DNA of 64,000 nucleotides from CAVRUD01 sp963849635 (lineage in GTDB: Bacteria > Chloroflexota > Chloroflexia > Thermomicrobiales > UBA6265), in NCBI GenBank assembly GCA_963849635.1, contig CAWKIA010000025.1, positions 62,001 to 126,000 of the forward strand, in the 5' to 3' direction. Both the position numbers and the translations under genes were made by a program. The notes under the pieces were generated by a model that had not been told where the DNA came from, did no database searches, and was given only the letters and a program-made list of their open reading frames with translations. Below, one piece after another: positions 17,833 through 26,410 of the stretch; the first letter of the stretch is position 1, and every line of letters starts with the position of its first letter.

Positions 17833-17939
17833 GGCGGGGCTCCTCGTCGATCGCGTTGTGCTCGCGGACGCGATCCTACCAGCACCACGCACCGCTCCGA
17901 GACACGCTCCACCGGTCCGCCCCTACGAGGCGCTGCGCC
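16291..17939. mobile_element. IS1182-like insertion sequence with imperfect inverted ends
   Basis: A DDE transposase gene is flanked by a 27-bp imperfect inverted repeat: 16291-16317 and 17913-17939 match at 23 of 27 positions when one is reversed. The inner part of these ends (GGGGCGGACCG) also matches the dispersed palindrome family of this genome, so the ends may be true IS termini or REP-like repeats at the insertion site. I saw no target duplication outside them. The transposase frame runs past the left end to 16247, so that boundary is uncertain. Confidence 0.5.
16307..16329. repeat. REP-like palindrome (GGGCGGAC...GTCCGCCC)
   Basis: Arms 16308-16315 and 16322-16329 are exact 8-bp inverted repeats around CGATGT, preceded by GTCG. 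It has the same design as copies near 20017, 20072, 38566 and 38684 (G-rich flank, GGGCG...CGCCC arms, variable core). A half copy in opposite orientation lies at 17913-17926. Confidence 0.6.
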
Positions 17940-17972
17940 ACGCAATGTGGTTGACCGCTCTTGGTAGTCGAG

Positions 17973-18740
17973 CTAAAACCCTTTGACCGTTGCTACGCTC
18001 TCGGCCGCGCCCTTGGCCAGGAAGTGCGCATCGGTCCCGCAGCAGAGGAAGCGCATCCCCAGGTCGTACCATCGCTTGTGGTCTGAGGCCTCGCGCTCGA
18101 CCATCCCACTGGCAACGCCGTGGGCGGCACATACTGTAGATACGCGCTTCATCGCCTCGAAGAAGGTCGGGTGACCGAAATCGCCCGGGACCCCTAAGGA
18201 GATCGACAGGTCCTGGGGACCGACGCAGATGACATCCACCCCCGGTACGGCCGCCATCTCCTCCAGGTTGTCGAGGCCGGTCTGCGTCTCCACCTGGACG
18301 ATGACCATAGTCTCCGCGTTCGAGATTTCGACCGCCTGAGCGGCCGTCAGGCGCTCATAACCTGTCCGTCCGTCACCACCGGCGCCCCGTCGACCCAATG
18401 GAGGGTACTTGGCGAAGTTCACCGCACTGGCGACCTGCTCACCGGTTTCGACCCGAGGAATGATCACTCCGCGCGCGCCGGTGTCCAGCGCCCTGGCAAC
18501 CAGCGGGTACGAGAGGTCCGTCACGCGCACGATCGGAACAATGTCTAGCACCAAGGACGACTGGACCAATGTCAGAATGGTTTCCCAGTTGAAGAGAGCG
18601 TGCTCCATATCGAGGAAAAGGAAGTCGAACCCCTCACGCGCCATCAGCTTAACGGTCCCGATCGACCTTGCTTCAGCGATGATGGGTCCCGCGACCACCT
18701 GACCAGCCTTGAGCTTTGCCTTCACGGGATTTGTCAGCAT
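17973..18740 (-). CDS. HpcH/HpaI-family aldolase (2-oxo acid class II aldolase)
   Basis: Metal-dependent aldolase of the HpcH/HpaI/GarL group, which splits 4-hydroxy-2-oxo acids to pyruvate and an aldehyde. The ATG at 18740 (MLTNPVKAKLKAG) is preceded by GGAGAGG; longer versions to 18851 lack this support. 255 residues. FDFLFLDMEHALFNWETI holds the Asp-Glu-His of the active site, GARGVIIPRVETGEQ the conserved Arg, VIVQVETQTGLDNLEEMA the metal Glu and VICVGPQDLSISLG the metal Asp. The substrate is unknown. Divergent from the dehydrogenase at 18907, suggesting a shared regulatory stretch between 18741 and 18906. Confidence 0.85.
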   Translation of the reverse strand: MLTNPVKAKLKAGQVVAGPIIAEARSIGTVKLMAREGFDFLFLDMEHALFNWETILTLVQSSLVLDIVPIVRVTDLSYPLVARALDTGARGVIIPRVETGEQVASAVNFAKYPPLGRRGAGGDGRTGYERLTAAQAVEISNAETMVIVQVETQTGLDNLEEMAAVPGVDVICVGPQDLSISLGVPGDFGHPTFFEAMKRVSTVCAAHGVASGMVEREASDHKRWYDLGMRFLCCGTDAHFLAKGAAESVATVKGF

Positions 18741-18906
18741 CGGGGGAACCTCTCCACTTTGCGGCGATGCGTCAAATGTCATCAGAGTCGGGCCATGTAA
18801 CTCGTGATTTTGGAGGCTGTCAAGCACCCCTACGCGGTATCGGCGGACCATTGTTATCCTGCCGCACGGTATCGACCCACATCGAGCAGCGGAAGGGTAG
18901 CCACGC

Positions 18907-19983
18907 GTGCCTCAAACGAAGCAGTTTCGAATCGCGGTCATCCCGGGCGACGGCATTGGCCAAGAGGTGGTGCCGGAAGGGCTGCGTGTCCTCGACCACC
19001 TCGCGGCAACGTCCGGGGGGGAATTCTCATTCAGCTTTGAGACCTTCCCTTGGGGATGCGAGTACTACCTGAAGCACGGCGAGATGATGTCCGCCGACGG
19101 GCTCGACCGGCTAGCATCCTTCGATGCGATCTACTTCGGCGCAGTCGGCTGGCCGGGAGTCCCGGACCATGTCAGCCTGTGGGGGCTGCGACTTGCGATC
19201 TGCCAGGGGTTTGACCAGTACGCCTGCGTACGGCCGGTCAAGTTGCTGCCTGGCATCGCCAGCCCGTTACGCAACGCGACTCCAGAAACGATCGATTGGG
19301 TCGTCGTCCGCGAGAACAGCGAGGGTGAGTACGCCGGAGTCGGCGGCCGCAATTTCGCTGGGCGCGGCACGAACCAGGAAGTTGCCGTTCAGGCCGCAAT
19401 GTTTACCGCCACCGGCTGCGAGCGGATCATCCGGTACGCGTTCGACCTGGCCAGGACGCGCAAGCGCCACAAGGTGACGAGTGTCACCAAAAGCAATGCC
19501 CAGCAATATGGCATGGTTCTGTGGGACGACACTTTTCGGCGAGTCGCTGCCGACTACCCCGACGTCGAAACCGAGCAGTGGCTCGTCGATGCCATGGCGG
19601 CCCGCTTCGTCCTCCGCCCGGAGACTCTCGAGGTCGTGGTCGGGTCGAACCTTTTCGGCGACATCCTTTCGGACCTGGGCAGTGCACTGGCCGGAAGTAT
19701 GGGCATCGCCGCCAGCGCCAACATCGACCCGGAGCGCCGCCGTCCTAGCATGTTCGAACCGGTCCACGGGTCGGCCCCGGACATCGCCGGCCAAGGCATC
19801 GCCAATCCGATCGCCGCGATCTGGACCGTTGCCCTAATGCTCGACCACCTGGGTCTGGCAGACGCGGCCAACCGGGTCATGGACGCAATCGGCCGCACCA
19901 CTGCCGGCGGCACACTGACCCCTGACCTGGGCGGATCAGCCAATACCCGCCAGGTTGGAGACGCGATTTTGGCGAATCTCTAG
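18907..19983 (+). CDS. Tartrate/D-malate dehydrogenase-like decarboxylating enzyme
   Basis: NAD-dependent beta-decarboxylating dehydrogenase of the isopropylmalate/isocitrate superfamily. 358 residues, GTG start. The N-terminus reads RIAVIPGDGIGQEVVPEG. The run FPWGCEYYLKHGEMM and then AIYFGAVGWPGVPDHVSLWG is typical of tartrate dehydrogenase/D-malate dehydrogenase rather than LeuB. WVVVRENSEGEYAGVGG contains the substrate Arg, VTSVTKSNAQ the catalytic Lys, and NLFGDILSDLG the metal Asp pair. FEPVHGSAPDIAGQGIANP is the cofactor loop. Together with GarR and Hyi homologs nearby it points to tartrate, malate or glycerate breakdown. The exact substrate is inference. Confidence 0.8.
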   Translation: MPQTKQFRIAVIPGDGIGQEVVPEGLRVLDHLAATSGGEFSFSFETFPWGCEYYLKHGEMMSADGLDRLASFDAIYFGAVGWPGVPDHVSLWGLRLAICQGFDQYACVRPVKLLPGIASPLRNATPETIDWVVVRENSEGEYAGVGGRNFAGRGTNQEVAVQAAMFTATGCERIIRYAFDLARTRKRHKVTSVTKSNAQQYGMVLWDDTFRRVAADYPDVETEQWLVDAMAARFVLRPETLEVVVGSNLFGDILSDLGSALAGSMGIAASANIDPERRRPSMFEPVHGSAPDIAGQGIANPIAAIWTVALMLDHLGLADAANRVMDAIGRTTAGGTLTPDLGGSANTRQVGDAILANL

Positions 19984-20011
19984 CATCCGTGGCCGCAGCC
20001 AGACCAATTGC

Positions 20012-20092
20012 CCGTAGGGGCGCGATTCATCGCGCCCTCGCTCCCTCACGCGATCGTTTGCGTTGAGAACCGGGCGCGATGAATCGCGCCCC
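20012..20092. repeat. Pair of REP-like palindromes in inverted orientation
   Basis: A 21-base unit at 20017-20037 (GGGGCGCGATTC... form) is repeated exactly as its reverse complement at 20072-20092. Each unit is itself a near-perfect palindrome with 9-bp arms. The two lie in the converging intergenic region between the dehydrogenase stop at 19983 and the garR stop at 20138, a usual place for REP-type elements, where they may act as bidirectional transcript ends. Confidence 0.75.
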
Positions 20093-20137
20093 GACATTCG
20101 ATCCGTCGGGGTCGCAGACACGGTCGAAATACCGCCC

Positions 20138-21035
20138 CTACTCGCCGATCGAGTAGCCCGCGAGTCTTTCAACCACGGTAACCAGCGAGGAATGATCCAG
20201 ATCGCCACTGCCGGTCGCGGCCAGCGTGTCGTAGAGCTGGCTCACGAGAGCGGTGACCGGCAGAGGAACGCTGTTCTCCTTCGCGGTCGCCATCGCGATG
20301 CCGAGATCTTTGCGATGGAGGTTGACGCGGAAGCCCGGTGCGAACTGGTGGCTGACCATCGTCGGGCCACGCATCTCGAGGACGCGGCTGGCTGCCAATC
20401 CGCCCGAGAGTACTTCAATGATCTTGGCGGGATCGACTCCGGCTTTTGCCCCGAGAACGAGGGCCTCACTGACGGCAGCGTAATTCAAGCGCGACAACGA
20501 TCTGGTTGCAGGCTTTGACCGTCTGGCCCGCGCCAGGGCCGCCGACGAGGACGATCGTCTTTCCCATCGCCTCGAAGTACGGCTTCGCCCGGTCGAAATC
20601 GGCCTGGGAACCGCCGACCATAATCGACAGCGTCCCAGCGATTGCACCTTTGTCGCCACCGCTGACCGGGGCATCGAGCGCACCGACGCCGCGCTTGGCC
20701 AGGGCGTCGTGCACTTCGATCGCCGTGGCGGGCGCGATCGTGCTCATGTCGATGAGGAGACCGCCGGACTGCATCGACTCGGCCAGGCCATCCTTGCCGA
20801 AGACCACATCGCGGACATCGGGCGAGTCCGGCAGCATGGTGATGACCACGCTGGCAGCGGCGGCAACTCCCGCCGGCGAGCCACCCGTGGTGACTTTGTC
20901 CGACTCGGCAGTCAACTCGTCGACTGCCGCCTGACTGCGGTTGTGGACGACGACCTCAAATCCAGCTTTTACGAGGTTGCGGACCATGGGTTTGCCCATG
21001 ATGCCAAGTCCGATGAACCCGATCCGATCCGCCAT
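20138..21035 (-). CDS. garR: 2-hydroxy-3-oxopropionate (tartronate semialdehyde) reductase, frameshifted
   Basis: Beta-hydroxyacid dehydrogenase that reduces tartronate semialdehyde to glycerate. ATG at 21035 with AGGAGG upstream. The Rossmann start is IGFIGLGIMGKPMVRNLVKAG; the signature DAPVSGGDKGAIAGTLSIMVGG lies mid-protein, and GPGAGQTVKACNQIVVAL comes just before an indel. Near 20488 one extra T makes CTTG of CTG. In the next frame NYAAVSEALVLGAKAGVDP continues the all-alpha domain, with the catalytic Lys expected in KACNQ. Restored length is about 298 residues, normal for the family. Lies 35 bases after the hydroxypyruvate isomerase gene on the same strand. Confidence 0.88.
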
Positions 21036-21070
21036 CCTGTCCTCCTGTAGCGAACGTTGCGTCTAGATGT

Positions 21071-21865
21071 TTATGCCTTCGCTGGCCAGATTCCCCAATC
21101 AGTGAGCCAGCGCAGAGATGCTTCCGTCGTCGTTTTCGGCCGGTACTCCAAACTGATCCAACCTCGATAACCCAGCGAGTCAAGCTCGGAGAAGACAAAC
21201 GGGTAATTGATCTCGCCTGTGCCTGGCTCGTTCCGGGCCGGGCTGTCTGCGATCTGGATGTGGGGAACGCGGGACTGGTAGCGCTTGTACGTCTCGATCA
21301 GGTTTCCTTCGACCCGTTGGACGTGATAGACGTCGAACTGGAGCCAAAGGTTTGGATGCCCAACACGATCGAGCATCGCAACGGCATCGGTCGTGGTCCC
21401 GAGGAGAAATCCTGGTGCGTCGTAGCGATTGAGCGGCTCAACGAGTTGCTTGACTCCGGCGGCCTGGGCCTGCTCAGCGGCGTAGGCCAGATTCTCCGCC
21501 ATGACCGCAAACTGGTCTTCCCGCGGGACATCATGGCAACGCGATGCCGGTCAGGCAGTTCAGTTGCCCGCAACCGAGTTGAGCGGCAATCTCCAGACCT
21601 CGGGCCACGCCCTCACGAAACTCGGCCTGCTTGGCGGGGTTGTTCGCCAGCCCGCGCTCGCCTTTGCTGAAATCGCCAGGAGGCAGGTTGAACAGCACCT
21701 GGGTAAGGCCGTGCGTGTCAGCGCGGCCCGGATACCAGGAACATCTTCCGCGTAGGGAAAGAGAAACTCAACGGCTTCGAACCCGGAGGCCGCAGCCCGG
21801 TCGAACCGTTCCAGGAACGGATACTCCGTGAACAGCATCGAGAGATTCGCGGCGAATCGCGGCAT
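21071..21865 (-). CDS. hyi: Hydroxypyruvate isomerase (Hyi family), frameshifted
   Basis: TIM-barrel isomerase interconverting hydroxypyruvate and tartronate semialdehyde. The start at 21865 reads MPRFAANLSMLFTEYPFLER, typical of Hyi. The frame breaks after IRAALT (near 21725) and again before about 21500. The second part reads LVEPLNRYDAPGFLLGTTTDA, containing the metal Glu, HPNLWLQFDVYHVQRVEGN with metal Asp and His, VPHIQIADSPARNEPGTGEI, and WISLEYRPK with the last metal Glu. Two indels must be corrected to give about 262 residues. It pairs with garR downstream as a two-gene glyoxylate/hydroxypyruvate module. Confidence 0.85.
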
Positions 21866-22068
21866 TGTCGCTCCGTTCAGTTCGGGCCGGCGCCGGCGTC
21901 ACGTACACGCTGCCGCCTGCCCTGGCCGGTCAACGCCGAGCATCCTAGCCGTGGCAAGCAGCCCGGTCAACGGGCGGATGGCTCGATATCGCCAGTTGCC
22001 ACAGGTTGTCCTCGCCCGTACGATGCGGCAGCTGATTGTGACCGCGACGCCAGAGGAGAGGGATCATT

Positions 22069-22524
22069 GTGGATCTATGTACCTCGACAACGCTCGACCT
22101 CTTCCGCGATGTCTATCGCAACCTTGACGCCGAAGTTAGCGGCCTGAGCACCGACCAGCTCACCTGGACTCCCGCCCCAGAGACCAACTCGATCGCCGTC
22201 CTGGTCGTCCACACGATCGGCTCAGCCGAAGAGGTGATCCGCGTCGTTCGGGGCATGACGAGCGACCGGGATCGCGAAGCCGAGTTCATACCCAATGACC
22301 TGGCAGAGCAGGACCTGCGTGACCGCCTAGCCGCCGCGCTGCGCTTCATCGACGAGACGGCGACCGGCATCACCGAGGAGGATCTGGCGGCGATCCGGCC
22401 CCGGCCGAACCGAGATCCCCAGACGGGGATGTACTGGCTGCTCTTCAACTACGGTCATGCCCGTGAGCACCTGGCCCACATCCAACTGACGAAGCAACTC
22501 TACGCGAAGGAGCATGGTTCCTAG
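22069..22524 (+). CDS. DinB-like four-helix-bundle protein
   Basis: 151 residues; GTG start preceded by gaggagaggg. Helical throughout, with the pattern of DinB/DUF664-like proteins: LFRDVYRNLDAEVSGLSTDQ, then NSIAVLVVHTIGSAEEVIRV with the first metal-type His, and a C-terminal NYGHAREHLAHIQLTKQLY supplying two more His spaced as in the family. Such proteins are metal-dependent; some use bacillithiol or mycothiol. The particular activity is unknown. Its last four bases overlap, tail to tail, the restored end of the next gene. Confidence 0.75.
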   Translation: MDLCTSTTLDLFRDVYRNLDAEVSGLSTDQLTWTPAPETNSIAVLVVHTIGSAEEVIRVVRGMTSDRDREAEFIPNDLAEQDLRDRLAAALRFIDETATGITEEDLAAIRPRPNRDPQTGMYWLLFNYGHAREHLAHIQLTKQLYAKEHGS

Positions 22525-23157
22525 GGAACGGCGAACGTGATCTCGCCGTCAACCTCGTCGATGCGCAATTGACCGTCCTGCCAGGCAAACCAAAATCGGA
22601 GGTGCTTGGTCAGGTCCAGGTTGGGGTAGTGGATCGTCGCATCGGCCGCGATTCGGCCAGTGCTGTCCACATCGTATCCCATCAAGTGCAGTCAACACCG
22701 GCCAGTCGGAGGTCGCGATCGGATGCGGTTCGGCGTCAAGGTCGTAGCGAACGCGGTCGTACCCGCGCTCGCGGGAGAGCAGGCGAGCCAGATACGCGTC
22801 GGTGTACAGCGACCATACCCGCAGGGGCTCCCCGGCGCCGGAACAGGCAACGAACTCCAAGAGCAGCGCGCGAACATCTTCTAGCGTCGCACGGCGAGGG
22901 GATGCATCCTCCGCGGGCAAAGCCGTCAACTGCTGAGCCTGACGCCCGACCTGGATTAACTCGCTGACATCCTCAAACGATCGAGGAGCAACGTCACAGC
23001 CACCAAGCGATGCCAGGTCGTCCAGCTGAGCGGCCTGCTCCCGCGCCCCGAGCGCGGGCTGCGCTAGGACAACTGCGAACCCCAGCAGCATCAAGACCCA
23101 GAGGACGAAGGCTCCTGAGCGAACGACCGGAGTCGATCCTTGACGACTACTCCGCAT
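22521..23157 (-). CDS. Secreted hypothetical protein, frameshifted
   Basis: Not recognised. The start is the ATG at 23157 (MRSSRQG), overlapping the end of the aminotransferase gene by 11 bases. An N-terminal hydrophobic segment (FVLWVLMLLGFAVVLAQPALG) looks like a signal peptide or anchor. The mature part is alpha/beta mixed, with LEDVRALLLEFVACSGAGEPL and SLYTDAYLARLLSRERGYD. It ends in the wrong frame unless an indel near 22690 is corrected, after which LMGYDVDSTGRIAADATIHY and LRFWFAWQDGQLRIDEV appear, resembling nuclear-transport-factor-2/SnoaL-like beta strands. The stop CTA lies at 22521-22523. The fold call is tentative. Confidence 0.5.
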
Positions 23158-24328
23158 CGTCCCAGCATGCCAGCGCTTCGAGGGCGGCTCCAACTCCCGC
23201 GCCGAGCTTGACAGGATGGCCTAGGTCAGAGAGTCCGCGCTCGATCAGCCCCAGCCCCGCGATGAGATAGGTCGGGTGCGCGACGACGCCCATGTGCCCA
23301 ATGCGGAAGAGCTTGCCCTGGAGATCGCCGACGCCGTCCGCCAGCATCACGCCGTACTTGCGCCGGATGTGAGCGAGCAGGTCAGCGACGGCAATGCCGC
23401 CCGGCGCTTTGACCGCCGTCACGCAACGACCAGAGATCTCGGCCCGCGCCGGCCACAGTTCTAGCCCCATCGCCTGGATACCGCGTCGCGACGCGGTGGC
23501 AATCTGCTGGTACCGCGCTTGTGTGCGCTCCAACCCGGCCTCAAGCGCTTGAGCCAGAACAGACTCCAGGGCATAGATGTCACTGACGGACGGCGTGTAC
23601 GGGAAAGCGCCCTTCTTCGTCAGCCAGGTGTCCTTCCAGTCCAGAATCGAGAGATAGGACATCCGCAGCGGCGTGGACTTGGCTTCCATGGCGGCCCATG
23701 CCTGTGGGCTAATGCTCAGCATCCCCAGCCCTGGAGGCCCTCCCAGGAACTTCTGCGGGCCGGCGATGGCGACATCGACGCACCACTCGTCGGCCCGGAA
23801 TTGCTCCCCACCGACTCCGGACACGGTGTCGACGATCGAGATGACGCCGTATTCGCGGGCGATCTTGCAGATCTCACCGACCGGATTGAGGGTGCCTGAA
23901 GGCGTCTCCGAATGGACGACGGAGAGAACAGTTATTCCCGGGTTGGCATCGAGCGCCTTGCGCACATCATCAGGGTCGATCGCCTCGTTGTACGGCACGG
24001 CCAGCTCGACTGTCTCGCCACCGAACCGGGTGATGAACTCTTCGAACCACTTGCCGAAGACTCCTGAGACAAGATTGAGCACCTTGTCGCCCGGCGAGAT
24101 CAGGCTCGCGGCGGCGGCTTCGATCGCGAGCATGGCCTCGCCATGCATGATCACGACATCGTTCTTGGTCTGGAAGAGTTCCTGCAACATCGTGCAGGTG
24201 TGGTCGTAGATCTCGACGAAGACAGGGTCCTCGAAATGCAGGACCGGGCGGGCCATGTCGCGCAGGGTGCGCTGCGACACCTCCACGGGTCCGGCGGCAA
24301 GATTGAGTGTTGGCCAGGCTGTCATCAT
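23147..24328 (-). CDS. Class V aminotransferase, pyridoxamine-pyruvate / alanine-glyoxylate type
   Basis: PLP enzyme of fold type I, 393 residues, ATG at 24328 after GAGAGGG. The start motif is LNLAAGPVEVSQRTLRDMARP. MHGEAMLAIEAAAASLISPG, NLVSGVFGKWF and PYNEAIDPDDVRKAL follow; SIVDTVSGVGGE holds the PLP Asp and AGPQKFLGGPPG the Schiff-base Lys. From memory of the families these blocks are closer to pyridoxamine-pyruvate transaminase than to classical serine-glyoxylate enzymes, but alanine-glyoxylate or ureidoglycine-glyoxylate activity cannot be excluded. It lies directly downstream of the BMP-type importer on the same strand, so its substrate may be what that importer brings in. Confidence 0.75.
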   Translation of the reverse strand: MMTAWPTLNLAAGPVEVSQRTLRDMARPVLHFEDPVFVEIYDHTCTMLQELFQTKNDVVIMHGEAMLAIEAAAASLISPGDKVLNLVSGVFGKWFEEFITRFGGETVELAVPYNEAIDPDDVRKALDANPGITVLSVVHSETPSGTLNPVGEICKIAREYGVISIVDTVSGVGGEQFRADEWCVDVAIAGPQKFLGGPPGLGMLSISPQAWAAMEAKSTPLRMSYLSILDWKDTWLTKKGAFPYTPSVSDIYALESVLAQALEAGLERTQARYQQIATASRRGIQAMGLELWPARAEISGRCVTAVKAPGGIAVADLLAHIRRKYGVMLADGVGDLQGKLFRIGHMGVVAHPTYLIAGLGLIERGLSDLGHPVKLGAGVGAALEALACWDDAE

Positions 24329-24363
24329 GTCCCTCTCGTCTTTGGCCCGTTCGAATGCCCGGG

Positions 24364-25434
24364 CTATTCAGGGAAAAGTTCGTCCAGGCGGGCATTCATT
24401 CCCGCCGCATCGCCGATGACGGAGACCACAATGGCCCCAGAGAGGATGTCAGCTTGAGCCTGAGCGACGGCGGCGGAGACGTCCGGCGCGAGATCGGCCG
24501 GTAGCTCATTGAGCCGTACGCCGCCATTGCGCAATGTCAGGGTGTAGACCTCACCGAACTGCCCGGCATCGAGGTCGTGCAACATCTGGTCGTACGTCGG
24601 GGCGAAATCGAACAGAACGGAGGTCAGGATTGCGCCGTCCTCGTTGTCGGCGGACTTGTCGCCGATAACGTCGATGAATCGGGCCGGCTGATCCGGGTTC
24701 TCGGCATTGTGGGCCGAGACCGACTCAATCATGCCAAACGACGCGCCATCGCCCATGCCGAAGACAATATCGGCCCCAGCGCCGAGGACGGCATCCGTCA
24801 CCCGCTTCGCCCCGGCCGCATCGTCGTAGGCCGCCTCACCGATAACGGAGTAGAGCAGCTTTGCATCTGGCCGGGCCGCCTTCAGCCCTTCGGCGAACCC
24901 GACCGACATGAAGTTCCACGTCGGAGGCTCACCGGAGACTACGATCGCCACAATCCCGGTGACCGTCGTCTTCCCGGCCAGAACTCCGGCGAGATAGGCG
25001 GCCTCCTGGGCCTGGGTCTCGATGTCTGAGACGAGTCCCGCGGAGACCGCGCCCGGATTCTCGATCACCGCCACCGGCACACCTTCCGCCGCGGCGAACT
25101 CCGGGCAGGTAGTCTGATAGCCAGAGGCGTGGCAGATGATCAGGTCGGCGCCGTCGGAGGCAAGGTCTCGCAACACCGGCGAGATGTCGTCGTAGCCGGC
25201 GTTGTCGACCACGTCGGCTTCGATGTCGAGATTCGCCGCGACCGCCTCGATCCCATCGGCTGCCTGCTGGTCCCAGCCTTGATTGGTGCGGTCGGCCGGA
25301 GTCACCAGAGCGACCCGATCGATATTAGCCAGGGGAACCGGGGTTGCGTCCTGCCCGCTCGCCGGGTTGATGGCAACCGGCAGCGCTAGGAGCAAGCAGC
25401 TGATTATCCAGACGTAGCGACGACCCAATTTCAT
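24364..25434 (-). CDS. BMP-family ABC transporter substrate-binding protein (Med/PnrA-like)
   Basis: Extracytoplasmic receptor of a nucleoside-type ABC importer. The ATG at 25434 follows GGAGGAGAG; the longer frame to 25713 overlaps the permease and is rejected. A signal peptide (YVWIISCLLLALPVAINPASG) is followed by the QDATPVPL linker. The basic membrane protein pattern is clear: VALVTPADRTNQGWDQQAADG, LIICHASGYQTTCPEFAAAE, EAAYLAGVLAGKTTVTGIVA, AAGAKRVTDAVLGAGADIVF. No lipobox Cys is seen. PnrA-like proteins bind purine nucleosides, but some relatives bind other ligands, so the ligand is open. First of five clustered genes with two permeases, an ATPase and an aminotransferase. Confidence 0.85.
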   Translation of the reverse strand: MKLGRRYVWIISCLLLALPVAINPASGQDATPVPLANIDRVALVTPADRTNQGWDQQAADGIEAVAANLDIEADVVDNAGYDDISPVLRDLASDGADLIICHASGYQTTCPEFAAAEGVPVAVIENPGAVSAGLVSDIETQAQEAAYLAGVLAGKTTVTGIVAIVVSGEPPTWNFMSVGFAEGLKAARPDAKLLYSVIGEAAYDDAAGAKRVTDAVLGAGADIVFGMGDGASFGMIESVSAHNAENPDQPARFIDVIGDKSADNEDGAILTSVLFDFAPTYDQMLHDLDAGQFGEVYTLTLRNGGVRLNELPADLAPDVSAAVAQAQADILSGAIVVSVIGDAAGMNARLDELFPE

Positions 25435-25474
25435 GTGCTCTCCTCCTGAACCATCATGCGCCGGCGGCCGAATC

Positions 25475-26410
25475 TCACCTGACGCCGCGCTCGTACGACA
25501 GCCCCAACGCGGCGGGCAGTGCGGCTCTCCTCGCCAGAATCCACAGGGCGACCACGATGCCGAGATAGGGAACCATCTGCAAGAACTCGGTGCGGACATC
25601 GACACCCGCGATTGGCAACCCGGTCTCCAGTGATCTGAGCAGGCCGAAAACGACCGCTCCCGCCAGGATGCGATACGGCCGCCACCCGCCGACCATCGTG
25701 ATCGCCAGGGCAAAAAAGCCCATCCCGACCGTCATGCCCGGCGTGAAGAACCGCAGCTCGACGACGGAGAGGAACGCGCCGCCCAGGCCCGCGCCAGCAC
25801 CGCCCAGCACCAGGGCGGCGTAGCGGATCACGGGAACAGAGATGCCTGAAGCGTCGGCGGCAAACGGGTTTTCCCCCACAGCCCGCACCGCCAGCCCAAA
25901 GCGGGTCTGGAGCAGGACATACGCCGCCGCCGGCACCAGCGCCCAGCTCAGGTAGACCAGGATGGTCTGATCGAACAGCGCCGGACCGACAACCGGGATC
26001 TCCTTCAGCCCGGGCATGCCGAGGCGATCGACGCGGACATCGAGCGACTGTTGCCGGCCATAGATATCGCGGTAGAGGAAACCGGTGAGCCCCCCGGCGG
26101 CGATGGTAATCCCCAGGCCGACGAGCACCTGATCGGCTCGCCAACTGACGCATAGCACCGCGAAGAGCAGTCCCAGTCCAACACCGATCATTATTCCGAC
26201 CGCGAGCCCCAACCAGACGGAGTCCGATCTATCGGCGGCCCAGTACGCGGCAAACGCTCCGATCAGCATCATCCCTTCGATGCCCAGATTGAGCAGCCCG
26301 GCCTGCTCGACGAAGCACTCACCCAGGGCGGCCAGGGTCAACGGGGCGGCCGCCAGCAGCCCGGTCTGGAGCAGAACGGTGAAGAGCTCTTGAACGTCGA
26401 TACCGTTCAT
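25475..26410 (-). CDS. BMP-type ABC transporter permease (YufQ-like)
   Basis: Membrane subunit of the nucleoside-type importer, BPD_transp_2 family. 311 residues, about nine hydrophobic segments. Family marks: TLAALGECFVEQAGLLNLGIEG near residues 25-46, GLGITIAAGGLTGFLYRDIYG, TRFGLAVRAVGENPFAADASG (the ATPase-coupling loop) and FFALAITMVGGWRPYRILAG. The ATG at 26410 overlaps the stop of the preceding permease (ATGA), so the two are translationally coupled. Forms a heterodimer with the next protein. Confidence 0.88.
   Translation of the reverse strand: MNGIDVQELFTVLLQTGLLAAAPLTLAALGECFVEQAGLLNLGIEGMMLIGAFAAYWAADRSDSVWLGLAVGIMIGVGLGLLFAVLCVSWRADQVLVGLGITIAAGGLTGFLYRDIYGRQQSLDVRVDRLGMPGLKEIPVVGPALFDQTILVYLSWALVPAAAYVLLQTRFGLAVRAVGENPFAADASGISVPVIRYAALVLGGAGAGLGGAFLSVVELRFFTPGMTVGMGFFALAITMVGGWRPYRILAGAVVFGLLRSLETGLPIAGVDVRTEFLQMVPYLGIVVALWILARRAALPAALGLSYERGVR

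Noticed and set aside
17014..17967. 317-codon open frame on the plus strand opposite the transposase
   Set aside because: Pro/Arg/Gly/Gln-rich shadow of the GC-rich minus-strand transposase; no family motifs, whereas the minus strand has clear IS1182 motifs.
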